NCBI GenBank assembly: GCA_016197205.1
Contig: JACPWG010000051.1
Location: 62,001-126,000 of the forward strand
Reading direction: 5' to 3'
DNA length: 64,000 nt
Source: Planctomycetota bacterium
GTDB taxonomy: Bacteria; Planctomycetota; MHYJ01; WSZJ01; JACPWG01
In this document: piece after piece, positions 16,776 through 25,251 of the stretch
Numbering within the stretch: position 1 is the stretch's first letter
Layout of the letters: each line of letters begins with the position of its first letter
Notes under the pieces: model-generated
Told to the model about the DNA's origin: nothing
The model's input: the letters and a program-made list of their open reading frames with translations, nothing else
Database searches by the model: none
Made by a program: the position numbers and the translations under genes

Positions 16776-17104
16776 CATCGGCGGGGGCGAGGCGGGGCGG
16801 GAGGGGCCAGGCCGTAGGATCGGGCGAAAATCGCGCCCCCAAGCCCGATCCCACCGTTCAGGGTCGGCTCCACCAAGCGCTGATCCGCTTGCTCGCGAGC
16901 CGCGGTGAGGGCCTGTGCCGGTCTTCGCCGACGACGGCACCGGCCGCCACCCACGCTTCTGGCGGCTTACCCGGGCGCTCGTCGCGCTCCGTCCCCCCGC
17001 CTCATCCGGGGAGAAGCCGTGGGGTGACGACGTCCTTGCGCGCAAGGAGCGGCTCGGGCTAGGATTACCCATGAGATCGCAGGCCGCCGGTGGAGGAGCA
17101 GTCC
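16776..17104. other. Intergenic region
   Basis: No gene, repeat or RNA recognised. It ends in the GGAGGAG ribosome-binding site for the next gene. Confidence 0.4.
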
Positions 17105-17377
17105 ATGCCTGGCTTCCTGGAAGAAGAGCTCAAGTCACACGAAGGTCTCAAGGCGGAACTCCTGGCCGAATCCAAGGGAAGATTCGTACTCATCAAGAAG
17201 GACCGGGTCGTGGGGGTGTTCGAGGCCGAGGAGGAGGCGATCGATCATGGCTACCAGCAATTTGCGGATCAGGGGTTCCTGGTTGGCCAAATCCTCGACA
17301 TCGATCCCGTGCGGCGCGGCGCCAGGGACGAGGCGACGGGCCGGGAGAGCGGCAGTTCGGACAGCAACCCGCACTGA
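17105..17377 (+). CDS. Small DUF5678-like hypothetical protein
   Basis: 90 residues from ATG 17105, with GGAGGAG six bases upstream; the in-frame GTG at 17090 is less likely. The core ELLAESKGRFVLIKKDRVVG followed by VFEAEEEAIDHGYQQFADQG resembles the small KGKWVVIKGDEVVGVFDSxEEAxxxGY-type domains (DUF5678-like) that are widespread in Planctomycetota and cyanobacteria, often paired with retroviral-type aspartyl peptidase proteins, which are not seen here. Cytoplasmic, function unknown. A dispersed repeat begins immediately after the stop. Confidence 0.65.
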   Translation: MPGFLEEELKSHEGLKAELLAESKGRFVLIKKDRVVGVFEAEEEAIDHGYQQFADQGFLVGQILDIDPVRRGARDEATGRESGSSDSNPH

Positions 17378-17381
17378 GGCT

Positions 17382-17634
17382 AAACTCGACCGACGGCCGC
17401 AAATGGCTGGATCATGGCTCCGCGTCCCAGGTGGACGCGGGCGAAATTTGAGATTTGAAATTTGACTTTTTGCAATTTGAAATTCGACCCGGCCGCCTGG
17501 GGCGAATGCGAGTCTTTACCACGGAGACGCGGAGACGCAGAGGCCGGGCGCTGAGTCCACCATCCTCTACCGGCGATGATCTCTGGCAACGCACGGAGAG
17601 ATCGGTTTTAGCTTCACTTCGGCTTGTTGCTTGA
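17382..17634 (+). repeat. Dispersed repeat family A, copy 1
   Basis: About 250 bp shared with 29418-29800 and, in part, with 27355-27515. Blocks in order: CTAAACTCGACCGACGG, an AT-rich stretch with ATTTGAAATTTGACTTTTTG, then GAGACGCGGAGACGCAGAGG, CTCTACCGGCGATGAT and GGCAACGCACGGAGAGATCG. All three copies have the same orientation and lie between genes. This copy retains the uninterrupted AT-rich block that is split by an insertion in copy 3. Confidence 0.85.
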
Positions 17635-17643
17635 AAATGCTGG

Positions 17644-18597
17644 TCATTGGTCCCTGGGCCCTGGGCCCTGGCCCCTGGTCCCCCGCCGCAGCCCCACCAC
17701 CTCGTGCAGCACGTGCAGGCCGCTCTTGCCCGCCAGCTCCGTCTCGAACCTCCGCCCGACCCGCACCGCCCCCTTCACGGCCTCCCGTACACCGGCCGAA
17801 ATCAAGAGCGACGCCCCGGTCCGTTTCGTCGCCCCTTCGATCCGACTCGCGAGGTTCACAGCGTCGCCGATCGCGGTGAGCTGGCGCGAGCGCGGGTGCC
17901 CCATTTCTCCGATGAGGACTTCGCCGGACGCGATGCCGATCCCGATCCGGAACTCGGTCTCGAAGTGCTCGCGCAGGTAGGCGTTCACCCGCTCCAGCCC
18001 GTCGAGCATGGCGAGCCCCGCGCGCACGGCGTTCAAGCAGTGCCCCTGCGGCTCCCCGCCGTCGAGGCCGAAGAGTGCCATGAGGCCGTCCCCCATGTAC
18101 TTGTCGATGGCGCCGCCGTGCGCGTAGACCGCCTCCCCCATGGTGCGGAAGTAGCGGTTCAGGATGTGGATGACGTCGTAGGGCAGGTGGGCGGCGGCGA
18201 AGGGCGTGAAGCTGCGGATGTCGCTCATCAGGATCGCCAGCCGCGCCTCGCGCGCGACCGGCCGGCCGGTGCTCGGGGCGGCCAGCTCGGCGTCCTCCGC
18301 GTCGATGACCAGCCGGCGCACCGTGACCGGACCCGTGACGCGGGACTGGCACGCGAGCCGCACGTCGTCCGGCAGCCCCTTCTCCACCGCGAGCGCGGCC
18401 TCGTCCGGCGTGCGGGGCGAGAGGTTCGCCCCGTGCTCGAGCACCCGCACGCGGCAGGTCGAGCAGCGCGCCTTGCCGCCGCACGCGTGCATGAGGGGGA
18501 TGCCGTGCTTGACCGCGAGGTCGAGGAGGGTGCTTCCCCGCTCCGCCCGGGCGAGCGCGACCGACCGCTCGTGCTCGAAGGCCACCCGCGGCGTCAT
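17644..18597 (-). CDS. Adenylate/guanylate cyclase with N-terminal 2Fe-2S ferredoxin domain
   Basis: A 317-residue fusion. Residues 1-95 are a plant-type [2Fe-2S] ferredoxin domain: C39, C45, C48 and C83 in CGGKARCSTC...LACQ have the canonical CX5CX2CXnC spacing. Residues of about 118-300 are a class III nucleotidyl cyclase domain with metal-binding LMSDIRSFTPFA, KYMGDGLMALFG and GDAVNLASR. A small C-terminal tail is Gly/Arg/Pro-rich. No membrane segment. It probably makes cAMP or cGMP in response to the redox or iron state of the cluster. ATG at 18597 lies 10 bp after the stop of the hybrid kinase gene, so the two form an operon and may share a signalling pathway. Similar architectures are known in other bacteria; the pairing with a REC-HK-REC kinase is the interesting context. 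Confidence 0.9.
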   Translation of the reverse strand: MTPRVAFEHERSVALARAERGSTLLDLAVKHGIPLMHACGGKARCSTCRVRVLEHGANLSPRTPDEAALAVEKGLPDDVRLACQSRVTGPVTVRRLVIDAEDAELAAPSTGRPVAREARLAILMSDIRSFTPFAAAHLPYDVIHILNRYFRTMGEAVYAHGGAIDKYMGDGLMALFGLDGGEPQGHCLNAVRAGLAMLDGLERVNAYLREHFETEFRIGIGIASGEVLIGEMGHPRSRQLTAIGDAVNLASRIEGATKRTGASLLISAGVREAVKGAVRVGRRFETELAGKSGLHVLHEVVGLRRGTRGQGPGPRDQ

Positions 18598-18607
18598 GCG
18601 CCGGCCC

Positions 18608-20248
18608 TCACGCCGCGGGCCCGCCGGCCCCCCGCGCCCCTGCGGAGTCCGCGGGCCTGGTCGGTCCGCCGGCCTTCCCCGCCGCGGGACCCGGACCGTC
18701 GAGCGCCGCACGCAGGGCGACGAGGAGAGCCTCCGCGCTGAACGGCTTCTGCAGGAAAGTCGCCCCCGGGCAAAGGAACTCCGGCCGCGGGACGCTCTGC
18801 GCGGGGAACCCGGACACGAATACGACCCTGGCCTCCGGTCGCGATTCCACGACCCGCCGCACCAGGTCCGCGTCGCTCCCGCCGGCCATGACGGTGTCCA
18901 CGAGGAAGAGGTGGATCGGGCCCGAGTGCCCCTCCGAGGCCGTGAGCGCCTCCGCGGCGTTCCCGGCGCCCAGGACCGAGTACCCGGCCCCTTCGAGGAT
19001 CCTGCGCGCAAGGGTCCGAAGGACAGGCTCGTCCTCCACGACCAGGACCGTCTCCGTGCCACGCGCAGGGTGCGCGGCCGCGGCCGCCGCAACGGCCTCC
19101 TCCTCCCCTCCGAGCGCGCGGGGGAGGTAGAGCCGGAACGTCGTGCCGCGCCCGCGCTCGCTCTCCACCGTGATGTGCCCGCCGCTCTGCTTCACGATCC
19201 CGTACACCGTCGAAAGGCCGAGGCCGGTCCCCTTCCCCGCTTCCTTGGTCGTGAAGAACGGCTCGAAGAGCCGCGCCAGCACCTCCGGCCCCATGCCGCA
19301 CCCGGTATCCGAGACCGTCAAGAGCGCGTACTCGCCCGGCACCACGTCGACGTGCCGCGAAACATAGGCGGCGTCCAGCGTGGCCGGAGCCGTCGTGAAC
19401 GAGAGCTTGCCGCCGAGCTGCAGCGCGTCTCGAGCGTTCACCGCCAGGTTGAGCACGACCTGCTCGAATTGACCTCGGTCCGCCTTCACCAGGGGGAGCC
19501 CCTGATACAGCTCCAGCGAGAGCGCGATTTTCTGCCCGACCAGGCTGCGAAGCATGCGGTCCATGCCCTGGAGCACCTCGTTCAGGTCCAGCAACACGGC
19601 GTTGAGGACCTGTTTGCGGCTGAAGACGAGGAGCTGGGACGTGAGCCCCGCGGCCTGCCGAGCGGCCTTCTGCATCTCCTCCAAGTCGGCTCGCGCGGGG
19701 TGGTCCGGTTCGAGGGCCCTGAACGCGAAGTCGCCGAAGCCCCGGATGATGCCGAGGAGATTGTTGAAGTCGTGCGCGATCGAACCGGCGAGCTGGCCGA
19801 GAGTCTCCATTTTCTGGAGATGGCGCAGCTCGCGCTCCGCCCTGTGCAGGTGCTCCTGGGTCTTGCGCCGCTCCGTCCTCTCCCGCACCTCCCGCTCCAC
19901 CGCGACGCCGAGGCGCGCGAGGTTGCCTTTCATGATGTAGTCGTGGGCGCCGGCCCGCATCGCCTCCACCGCCACTTCCTCGCCGATCGTCCCGGACACC
20001 AGGAGAAACGGCAGGTCCGGGTGGGTCGCCTTCACGAGCCGCAACGCGGTGAGGCCGTCGAGGCGGGGCATGATGTAGTCGGAGATGACGACGTCCCACT
20101 CCGCGTCCTCCAAGGCCCGGGCGAGCGCCTCTCGGGTCTCGACCCGCACCGAGCACACCGCGAACCCGCGCCGCTTCAGCTCCCGCAGAAGCAGCAGCTC
20201 ATCGTCTTCGCAGTCCTCGACAATGAGGACCCTCAGCTCCCTCTCCAT
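18608..20248 (-). CDS. REC-HisKA-HATPase-REC hybrid sensor kinase
   Basis: A 546-residue cytoplasmic hybrid kinase with no membrane segments. An N-terminal receiver domain (about 5-120) has acidic residues D12/E14, phospho-acceptor D57 in ISDYIMPRLDG and K107. A short coil leads to a HisKA domain with phospho-His H159 in SIAHDFNNLLG. The HATPase domain has NLAVNARDAL (N box), SDTGCGMG, FEPFFTTK and GTGLGLSTVYGIV. A C-terminal receiver (about 410-530) has VLVVEDEP, VDTVMAGG and a K in LQKPF. The input is therefore phosphorylation of the first receiver by another kinase, with output to the second receiver. ATG 20248. It sits directly upstream of the ferredoxin-cyclase gene in the same operon. 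The C-terminal 30 residues are low-complexity G/A/P. Confidence 0.92.
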   Translation of the reverse strand: MERELRVLIVEDCEDDELLLLRELKRRGFAVCSVRVETREALARALEDAEWDVVISDYIMPRLDGLTALRLVKATHPDLPFLLVSGTIGEEVAVEAMRAGAHDYIMKGNLARLGVAVEREVRERTERRKTQEHLHRAERELRHLQKMETLGQLAGSIAHDFNNLLGIIRGFGDFAFRALEPDHPARADLEEMQKAARQAAGLTSQLLVFSRKQVLNAVLLDLNEVLQGMDRMLRSLVGQKIALSLELYQGLPLVKADRGQFEQVVLNLAVNARDALQLGGKLSFTTAPATLDAAYVSRHVDVVPGEYALLTVSDTGCGMGPEVLARLFEPFFTTKEAGKGTGLGLSTVYGIVKQSGGHITVESERGRGTTFRLYLPRALGGEEEAVAAAAAAHPARGTETVLVVEDEPVLRTLARRILEGAGYSVLGAGNAAEALTASEGHSGPIHLFLVDTVMAGGSDADLVRRVVESRPEARVVFVSGFPAQSVPRPEFLCPGATFLQKPFSAEALLVALRAALDGPGPAAGKAGGPTRPADSAGARGAGGPAA

Positions 20249-20401
20249 GCACGCTCCTGACGGCGGTGGACGCTGAACACGGGCGCCGCGTCGAGCGAGC
20301 TTGCGTCACCGAGGAGGGCTTCTCCTCTCCCCACGCCTGCTCCGACCTCGCGAGGCTCGGCCCAAGGCCTCCGACATGATTGTATCGCGGCCAGTGGCCG
20401 A

Positions 20402-20420
20402 TTGAGAAGGACATTCTCAA
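20402..20420. promoter_or_regulatory. Short inverted repeat TTGAGAA-N5-TTCTCAA
   Basis: A perfect 7-bp inverted repeat, 3 bp beyond the stop of the membrane protein gene and about 155 bp upstream of the hybrid kinase start. It could be a weak attenuator or an operator for the kinase/cyclase operon. Nothing more can be said. Confidence 0.35.
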
Positions 20421-20423
20421 CGG

Positions 20424-22121
20424 CTACTTCGCCGGCGGCTGCGGGCGGAGCGGCGGCACGACGACGCCGCCGGGCACGGGTCCGACCGGCGGCAGGCGCG
20501 GCCCGTCCCCGCCGAAGCGGCCCGCGCGTTCCATCGCGCGCGCCGCGCTCCCGGCGAACGCCGCGGCCAGGAACAGGCTCACCGCGGTCCGGTCATACGA
20601 AAGGAAGCCCTTCAGCACGGGCGTGGTGGCGGCGAGGAGCACCCCGAGCAGCGCGCCGGCGACGAGCGAGGCCAGCACGAGGTCGTGGCGCCCGCCCCGG
20701 AGCGCGACCACGTCGCGGACAAGTTGCCCAACGCCGAGGCCGAGAGGGAGGAGGACGAGGAGCGAGCCGACCCCGTCGCGGGGGAAGACCGCGAGGAAAT
20801 CGACGACGCCGGCAGCCAGGGCGAGCCAGAGGAAGGGGCGGTTGCGGGTCGAGGGGAGCGCCGCGCCGAGCGCAGCCACGCCGAGGAAACCCGTAGCCAT
20901 TTCGAAGACCGCGTCCGCGCGAACGGGAAGCGGCGGGAGCCGCCGATAGGTCCACGAAAACAGCGCCAGAACGAGGGCCTCTCCCGCGAGCGCGGAGGCG
21001 CCGGCCAGGATGACGAAGGCGCCGGCGGAGAGCCCCGGCTCGCCGTCAGCCCCCGGCCGGCGATGTCGCCGCCAGAGAAGAGCGAGAGCGGCCAAAATCG
21101 CCGCAGGCGCGCCCAGGAGACCGAGGAGCGCGGCCGGCCTCCGGGCGGCCGGGTCGAGCGGTGCGCACACGACGTTTTCAACGTCGAAATTCTTCGTCGG
21201 TGCAGGAAAGTCGGCCACGGCTCGCCGGGGCAGGCCGGAATCCAGCGCTGGGCTGCTGCCATTGGCCCCTCGCCGGGCGAGCCACCACTCCGTGTCCAGG
21301 GCGTCCTTGCTGAGCCCATGAAGACCGGGGACGGTGCGGCGGAGCGATGCCGGCATCGCGTAGGCGAAGTGCGCGCGATCCAGGTCCGGAATGAATGCGA
21401 GCGCGAAGACCAGCGCGACTTTGACCGCGCGTGCGACGCAGGGCGGGCGAAGGAGGAACAGCCTTGCGGCACCCATGCCCCCGATGGCGAGGATCGTGAG
21501 CGGGACAAGTCCCAGCGCGGGCAGCGCGACGGAGTGGGCGAGGCAGGCGACCGCGACCCCGACGAGACCCGCGGCGCACGCCGGACCGGCGAAGGCGTCG
21601 CGCCCCTCGACGGCGCCCCGCGCCGCCGCAAGCCCCGCGAGGACCGCTGCGCCGGCGACCGCGAAGAACGGCCCGAAGAGGAGCAACTGGACCCACACGG
21701 CCCCGAGGAGGTGCGCGGCGCTCACGGGCGGGTCGGACGCGAGCGAGAAGCGCTCGAGGGGAAACGCCTTCCGGTGGTAGAGGGTCGCGACCAGCTCGAG
21801 CGCCATGACCGCCCAAAGCGTGCCGAGCACGGCGACGAACGGTGTGTCCGGGCCCTGCGATGCCCGTGAGCCCGCGGAGGCCGAGGGCCGGCCCGCGACC
21901 ACGAGGCCGGGAATCGCCGCCAACGGCAGTACGCACAGCCAGACGGAAACGGGCAGTGGGAGGAACCCGAGGAAGTCGAGCAGGCAGAGGACGAAGAGGC
22001 CGGCGCTGCACGCGAAAAGAAAAATGGCTGCCGGCACGGCTCGAGGGCCGGCGGAGGCCGCGGGCAAGGGGGCGACCTCGGCGCTCGCGCGCGGAACCGA
22101 GTCTCCCGAGTCGTCGGTCAT
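20424..22121 (-). CDS. Polytopic membrane protein of unknown function
   Basis: About 565 residues with roughly 12 to 14 hydrophobic segments (first AAIFLFACSAGLFVLCLLDF, late ones FVILAGASALAGEALVLALF and FLWLALAAGVVDFLAVF). One large extracytoplasmic loop in the middle contains MPASLRRTVPGLHGLSKDAL and no recognised motif. ATG 22121 (MTDDSG) with GAGAGAG upstream is chosen. The longer frame back to 22244 merely translates the palindromic repeat at 22138-22273 and is not credible. A proline-rich C-terminal tail follows the last helix. I do not recognise the family. Confidence 0.75.
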   Translation of the reverse strand: MTDDSGDSVPRASAEVAPLPAASAGPRAVPAAIFLFACSAGLFVLCLLDFLGFLPLPVSVWLCVLPLAAIPGLVVAGRPSASAGSRASQGPDTPFVAVLGTLWAVMALELVATLYHRKAFPLERFSLASDPPVSAAHLLGAVWVQLLLFGPFFAVAGAAVLAGLAAARGAVEGRDAFAGPACAAGLVGVAVACLAHSVALPALGLVPLTILAIGGMGAARLFLLRPPCVARAVKVALVFALAFIPDLDRAHFAYAMPASLRRTVPGLHGLSKDALDTEWWLARRGANGSSPALDSGLPRRAVADFPAPTKNFDVENVVCAPLDPAARRPAALLGLLGAPAAILAALALLWRRHRRPGADGEPGLSAGAFVILAGASALAGEALVLALFSWTYRRLPPLPVRADAVFEMATGFLGVAALGAALPSTRNRPFLWLALAAGVVDFLAVFPRDGVGSLLVLLPLGLGVGQLVRDVVALRGGRHDLVLASLVAGALLGVLLAATTPVLKGFLSYDRTAVSLFLAAAFAGSAARAMERAGRFGGDGPRLPPVGPVPGGVVVPPLRPQPPAK

Positions 22122-22137
22122 ACGGCTCTCTCCGCTC

Positions 22138-22273
22138 AGTACCGCTCCACGGAAGTCGGTGACCAATAGCCGAAGGCAAGTTCGGCCGCCCGCGAGGCGC
22201 GCGAGCGAGGCGTAGTAACGGAGAACTACGTCGAGCGAGCGCAACGAAGCAGGCGGCCGAAATCGCCGAGGAA
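22138..22273. repeat. Second copy of the 136-bp palindromic element
   Basis: 135 of 136 positions are identical to 106-241 in the same orientation, including the TTCGGCCGCC/GGCGGCCGAA arms. The right-hand terminal repeat seen at 241-304 is absent here, so this copy is truncated or represents the core unit. It lies between the divergent starts of the membrane protein (22121) and the zinc-ribbon protein (22325). Confidence 0.9.
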
Positions 22274-22324
22274 GTGGCCGCGTGCGCCGGGTAGCGAAAA
22301 AATCGAGCGAAGGGGAGTCGAATC

Positions 22325-22870
22325 ATGGCGTTTTGCGCGAAATGCGGCATCGAGGCGCCCGCGGGGGCGAATTTCTGCGCGAAGTGCGGCGCCGGGCTCG
22401 GTGGAAGCGCTGTCGGCAACGCGCCGGTCCTGGCGGCAGGAGTTGCGGGCGGGGGCCCGACGCCACCGGAGGACGTGATCTTTGAAGGAAGCCCGAGCGT
22501 GCTCGCCTCGGTCGGGGACCTCCTCCTCTGCCTCGTGACGCTGGGCCTCTACGCCCTCTACCGCTGGCTCCACTGCCTGTCCTCGCGCTTCCGGATCACG
22601 ACGCAGCGGCTCGAGTTCGAGCTGGGCATTTTCTCGAAGCGCCGCGACGTCCTCTGGCTCTATCGCGTCGAGGACCTGGATCTCGAGCAGCCCTTCCTGC
22701 AGCGCCTCATGGGGACCGGCAACATCGAAGTGATCTCGAGCGACAAGACGACGCCCGACCTGCACCTCAACGGACTCGCGGGCGCGTCCCAGGTGTACGA
22801 CCGCCTCAAGGCCGCGGTCGAACGCGAGCGCATGCGCCGCCAGGTACGCACGATCGACGTGCAACAGTAG
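22325..22870 (+). CDS. Zinc-ribbon and PH-like (bPH2/DUF304) membrane protein
   Basis: 181 residues. The N-terminus is a zinc ribbon with two knuckles, FCAKCG at 3-8 and FCAKCG at 17-22. After a Gly/Ala linker comes a hydrophobic hairpin (VGDLLLCLVTLGLYALYRWL) and a C-terminal bacterial PH-like domain (FRITTQRLEFELGIFSKRRDVLWLYRVEDLDLEQP and NIEVISSDKTTPDLHLNGL), typical of the YdbS/DUF304 family. GAAGGGGAG lies 7 to 15 bases upstream of ATG 22325. Such proteins are membrane-associated; their specific role is unknown. Monocistronic. Confidence 0.82.
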   Translation: MAFCAKCGIEAPAGANFCAKCGAGLGGSAVGNAPVLAAGVAGGGPTPPEDVIFEGSPSVLASVGDLLLCLVTLGLYALYRWLHCLSSRFRITTQRLEFELGIFSKRRDVLWLYRVEDLDLEQPFLQRLMGTGNIEVISSDKTTPDLHLNGLAGASQVYDRLKAAVERERMRRQVRTIDVQQ

Positions 22871-22939
22871 CGCATCCGCGCCCGCCTCTCGGTAGCCGTT
22901 GTCCCCATGCGCTCCCAGCCGAGGGGTGCCTACGACGCC

Positions 22940-22960
22940 GTTCGTGGTTCCACCTTCAGA
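22940..22960. repeat. Dispersed repeat family C
   Basis: GTTCGTGGTTCCACCTTCAGA matches the GTTCGTnGTnCCnCCTTCAGG motif also present at 29604-29627, 42249-42268 and (inverted) 37256-37280. The preceding CAGCCGAGGGG block is also partly shared with the copy near 42225. Confidence 0.55.
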
Positions 22961-23097
22961 GGCTGTCGCAGAAGGGTCGCGGCCCCCGAACCGCCCCAGC
23001 ATTCACGCGGCTTTGCGGGCGACGAATTGGGGTTGTCGCGGCTTTTGCGACACCCTCTTCAGGCGGCCCGTCGGACGGCATGGCTGTTGAAGGCCCT

Positions 23098-24420
23098 CTA
23101 GGGTGAATGCCGTAGCTTCCACACGACGTCGTCCGCGCCCCCGCTTCCCCCGCCCCCCGAATCCTCCCCGACCCCGCCGTCGTCGACCCCGTTCGGGCCC
23201 AGGCTGTACAGGAGCCCCTTCTCCGGGCGAGCCTGGAGCTGCCCTCCCGTGAAGGGGTCGCGGGCCTGCACCCGTTCCGGGTACCGGCCGTCCCGGCTCC
23301 AGGCGAACTCGCACTCAAGCCCCGCGCGCGTCGTCGCGAGCCGCGCCTCGCCGTTCGTCCGCGCCCGCAGCGGCGTCAGACCGCTCCCCAGCAGCGTGTT
23401 GGAGACCGGATGGAGCCAACGCGAGCCCGCCAGGGCCTCGCGCTCCCACGCAAGCGCGTCCTTCCTGCCGTCGGGCCACGACCTCTTCACCAGCTCGACC
23501 ATGCGCCGCTCGTATTCGAGCGCTCGGATCGCATCCCAACGGAGCACGGGCAAGAGCACCGTGACGCCGGCGTCATCGAGCAGCCCGCGCGGCTGCGACC
23601 AGTCCATCGCCCACTCGAAATCGCGGACCAGCTTCCCGGACGCGGCGGACACCGTTTCCGCCAGCAGCGCGAGCTCCCCCCGCATCGCGGCGGACAGCGA
23701 GGCGTCGGGCGTGTCGTCCGCGGGGAGGGACTCCAGCCAGCCGCGCAGCTCTCCCTCCGAAGTCTCCGCGGTAACGCACTGTCCCAGGCCGGCGAGGGCC
23801 GTGTTCGCGCACGCATACCGAACGAGCTGGCTGATGAGGATCGGCTCCTCCCGTAACGCCTCGGACGCGGCGAAGGCGTCGCGGATCGCGTCACGCGCGC
23901 CCGCGCCGTCCCCCTCCGCGACGGCCACCTGGGCGCGCACCGCAAGGGCCTTCGTGAGCCGGCGCAGCACGGCGAGGTGCGGCAAGGGAATCTCGAACCC
24001 CAGGTCGTATTTCACGTCGAAATTGCAGCGCTTCAGCGACCGCGCCGCGTGCGCGAGCCCGAGCGCTTCCGCGTTGGCCTGGAGCCAGACGCGCACCGCC
24101 GCCCTCTCGTCGTCGGGCAGGGCGCGGAAACCGTGCCGCAGGGCGCGGTCCGCGATGGTGAACTGGGCGTCCGGCTCCGGCAGCCACAACGCGCCCGCGG
24201 CCGTGTAGTAGCGCGCGGCATTTTCGGCAGGCGCGACGGCGGCCGGCGCGAGGGACCGCAGCTCGACCGCGAAGCCGTCCGCCGAGAGCTTTTCGAGGAC
24301 CGTCCGGAGGCTTCCCACGGCGGCGAAGTTCGCAATCGTCCAGAGAATCAGGCCGACCGCCGAGAGGAGCAGGCCACGCCAAAAGAGCCATCGGACGATG
24401 CGGAGGATCCGTGCGCGCAT
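23098..24420 (-). CDS. Exported/anchored hypothetical protein with pseudopilin-like C-terminal tail
   Basis: A 440-residue protein with one N-terminal membrane segment (about 15-35, GLLLSAVGLILWTIANF) and a mostly helical body. The C-terminus reads DPFTGGQLQARPEKGLLYSL then GPNGVDDGGVGEDSGGG...DDVVW, the calcium-binding-like tail found on many planctomycetal proteins and on type II secretion pseudopilins. ATG 24420 (MRARILRIVRW). Probably located on the outer face of the cytoplasmic membrane. Function not known. It is monocistronic and convergent with the gene at 22325. Confidence 0.75.
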   Translation of the reverse strand: MRARILRIVRWLFWRGLLLSAVGLILWTIANFAAVGSLRTVLEKLSADGFAVELRSLAPAAVAPAENAARYYTAAGALWLPEPDAQFTIADRALRHGFRALPDDERAAVRVWLQANAEALGLAHAARSLKRCNFDVKYDLGFEIPLPHLAVLRRLTKALAVRAQVAVAEGDGAGARDAIRDAFAASEALREEPILISQLVRYACANTALAGLGQCVTAETSEGELRGWLESLPADDTPDASLSAAMRGELALLAETVSAASGKLVRDFEWAMDWSQPRGLLDDAGVTVLLPVLRWDAIRALEYERRMVELVKRSWPDGRKDALAWEREALAGSRWLHPVSNTLLGSGLTPLRARTNGEARLATTRAGLECEFAWSRDGRYPERVQARDPFTGGQLQARPEKGLLYSLGPNGVDDGGVGEDSGGGGSGGADDVVWKLRHSP

Positions 24421-24572
24421 GGTTTTCTCTCCCCGGAACACCGGTGCCGCTGACCGCAGGAGGCGAGTAGCCGGCGGCGATTGTCGGCCGGCCTTACCCC
24501 CCAAGACCGGCTTGCCCGCCCTGTTTGTCTACGAATCTTCGGCATGTTTCGCTTCCGGTTTGCGGATCGCGG

Positions 24573-24725
24573 TGGGCGGCCTGCCGTAGGGGCGCCCCCT
24601 GGGAGCCCCCGCGATCGGCTGCCGGCGGTTGAAGTGCGCGGTGTCGCCAACAGGGCGGGCACAGGGCCCGCCCCCGCGCCCCCCACACGTCGATCCGTGT
24701 CACCCGCTCGCCGCCCGGTCTGAAC
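24573..24725 (+). repeat. Dispersed repeat family B, copy in a 504-bp intergenic gap
   Basis: Shares GCCGTAGGGGCGCCCCCT, TGCGCGGTGTCGCCAACAGG, GCGGGCACAGGGCCCGCCCC and a TCTGAACCGTGCCG tail with 27210-27360. The core is an imperfect hairpin. The rest of the gap 24421-24924 shows no convincing gene; an open minus-strand frame there is largely this repeat in translation. Confidence 0.7.
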
Positions 24726-24924
24726 CGTGCCGACGTCTTCTTTTCTTCGAGCGGCCCGCGGGCAATCGAGGTGGCGTTCGGCGCTGCGGAGGCGACGAGC
24801 GATCCACGTCTCGCCGCCGAGCAGCCCGACGCGCCCCGCCATCGCGTGGGCGGCAAGGAATGCACGCTGGGCGCGGCTCGACACGAGGACGGGGATTCCC
24901 GGTTTCCCCATCGGTGCGTTTTCC

Positions 24925-25251
24925 TCACTGCCCGGCGAAGCGCGCACGCGGGGGCCCGGGGCGGAGCACGAGGGCCATGCGGAGGCGGACGTGCAGGCCG
25001 GGGTCGGGCTTTCTTTCCACGAGGAGGTCCGCCTCCCGTTCCAACCGCGGGTCCCGGGGTCGAGGGGCCGCGCCGTCGAAAAGAAAGTTGAGTGGCGCGA
25101 CCGCGACGAGGGCGACGGCCGCGACCGCGAGGGTCAGCCGGCGGAAGCGCTGCTCGCGCCGGGCCGCGGCCGCGGCGTCGAGGACGCGCGCACGCACGGG
25201 GGCCGCGTCGGCGCGAAGATGATGGCGGCCGAGGCTCTCTTCAAGACTCAT
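24925..25251 (-). CDS. Small membrane protein, putative anti-sigma factor
   Basis: 108 residues from ATG 25251. The start overlaps the sigma-factor stop (ATGA), the arrangement usual for sigma/anti-sigma pairs. A basic helical N-terminus (SLEESLGRHHLRADAAPVRARVLDAAAAARREQRFRR, residues 2-38) is followed by one membrane segment (about 40-56) and a short outside tail with RLEREADLLVERKPDPGL. It lacks the HxxxCxxC zinc motif of ZAS-type anti-sigmas. The role as regulator of the adjacent ECF sigma is inferred from position and topology. Confidence 0.72.
   Translation of the reverse strand: MSLEESLGRHHLRADAAPVRARVLDAAAAARREQRFRRLTLAVAAVALVAVAPLNFLFDGAAPRPRDPRLEREADLLVERKPDPGLHVRLRMALVLRPGPPRARFAGQ

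Noticed and set aside
22122..22244. N-terminal extension of the polytopic membrane protein
   Set aside because: It translates the 136-bp element; ATG 22121 has a purine-rich site upstream.
24348..24947. Minus-strand frame of 199 codons in the 24.4-24.9 kb gap
   Set aside because: More than half is the translation of dispersed repeat family B; the remainder has no motif.
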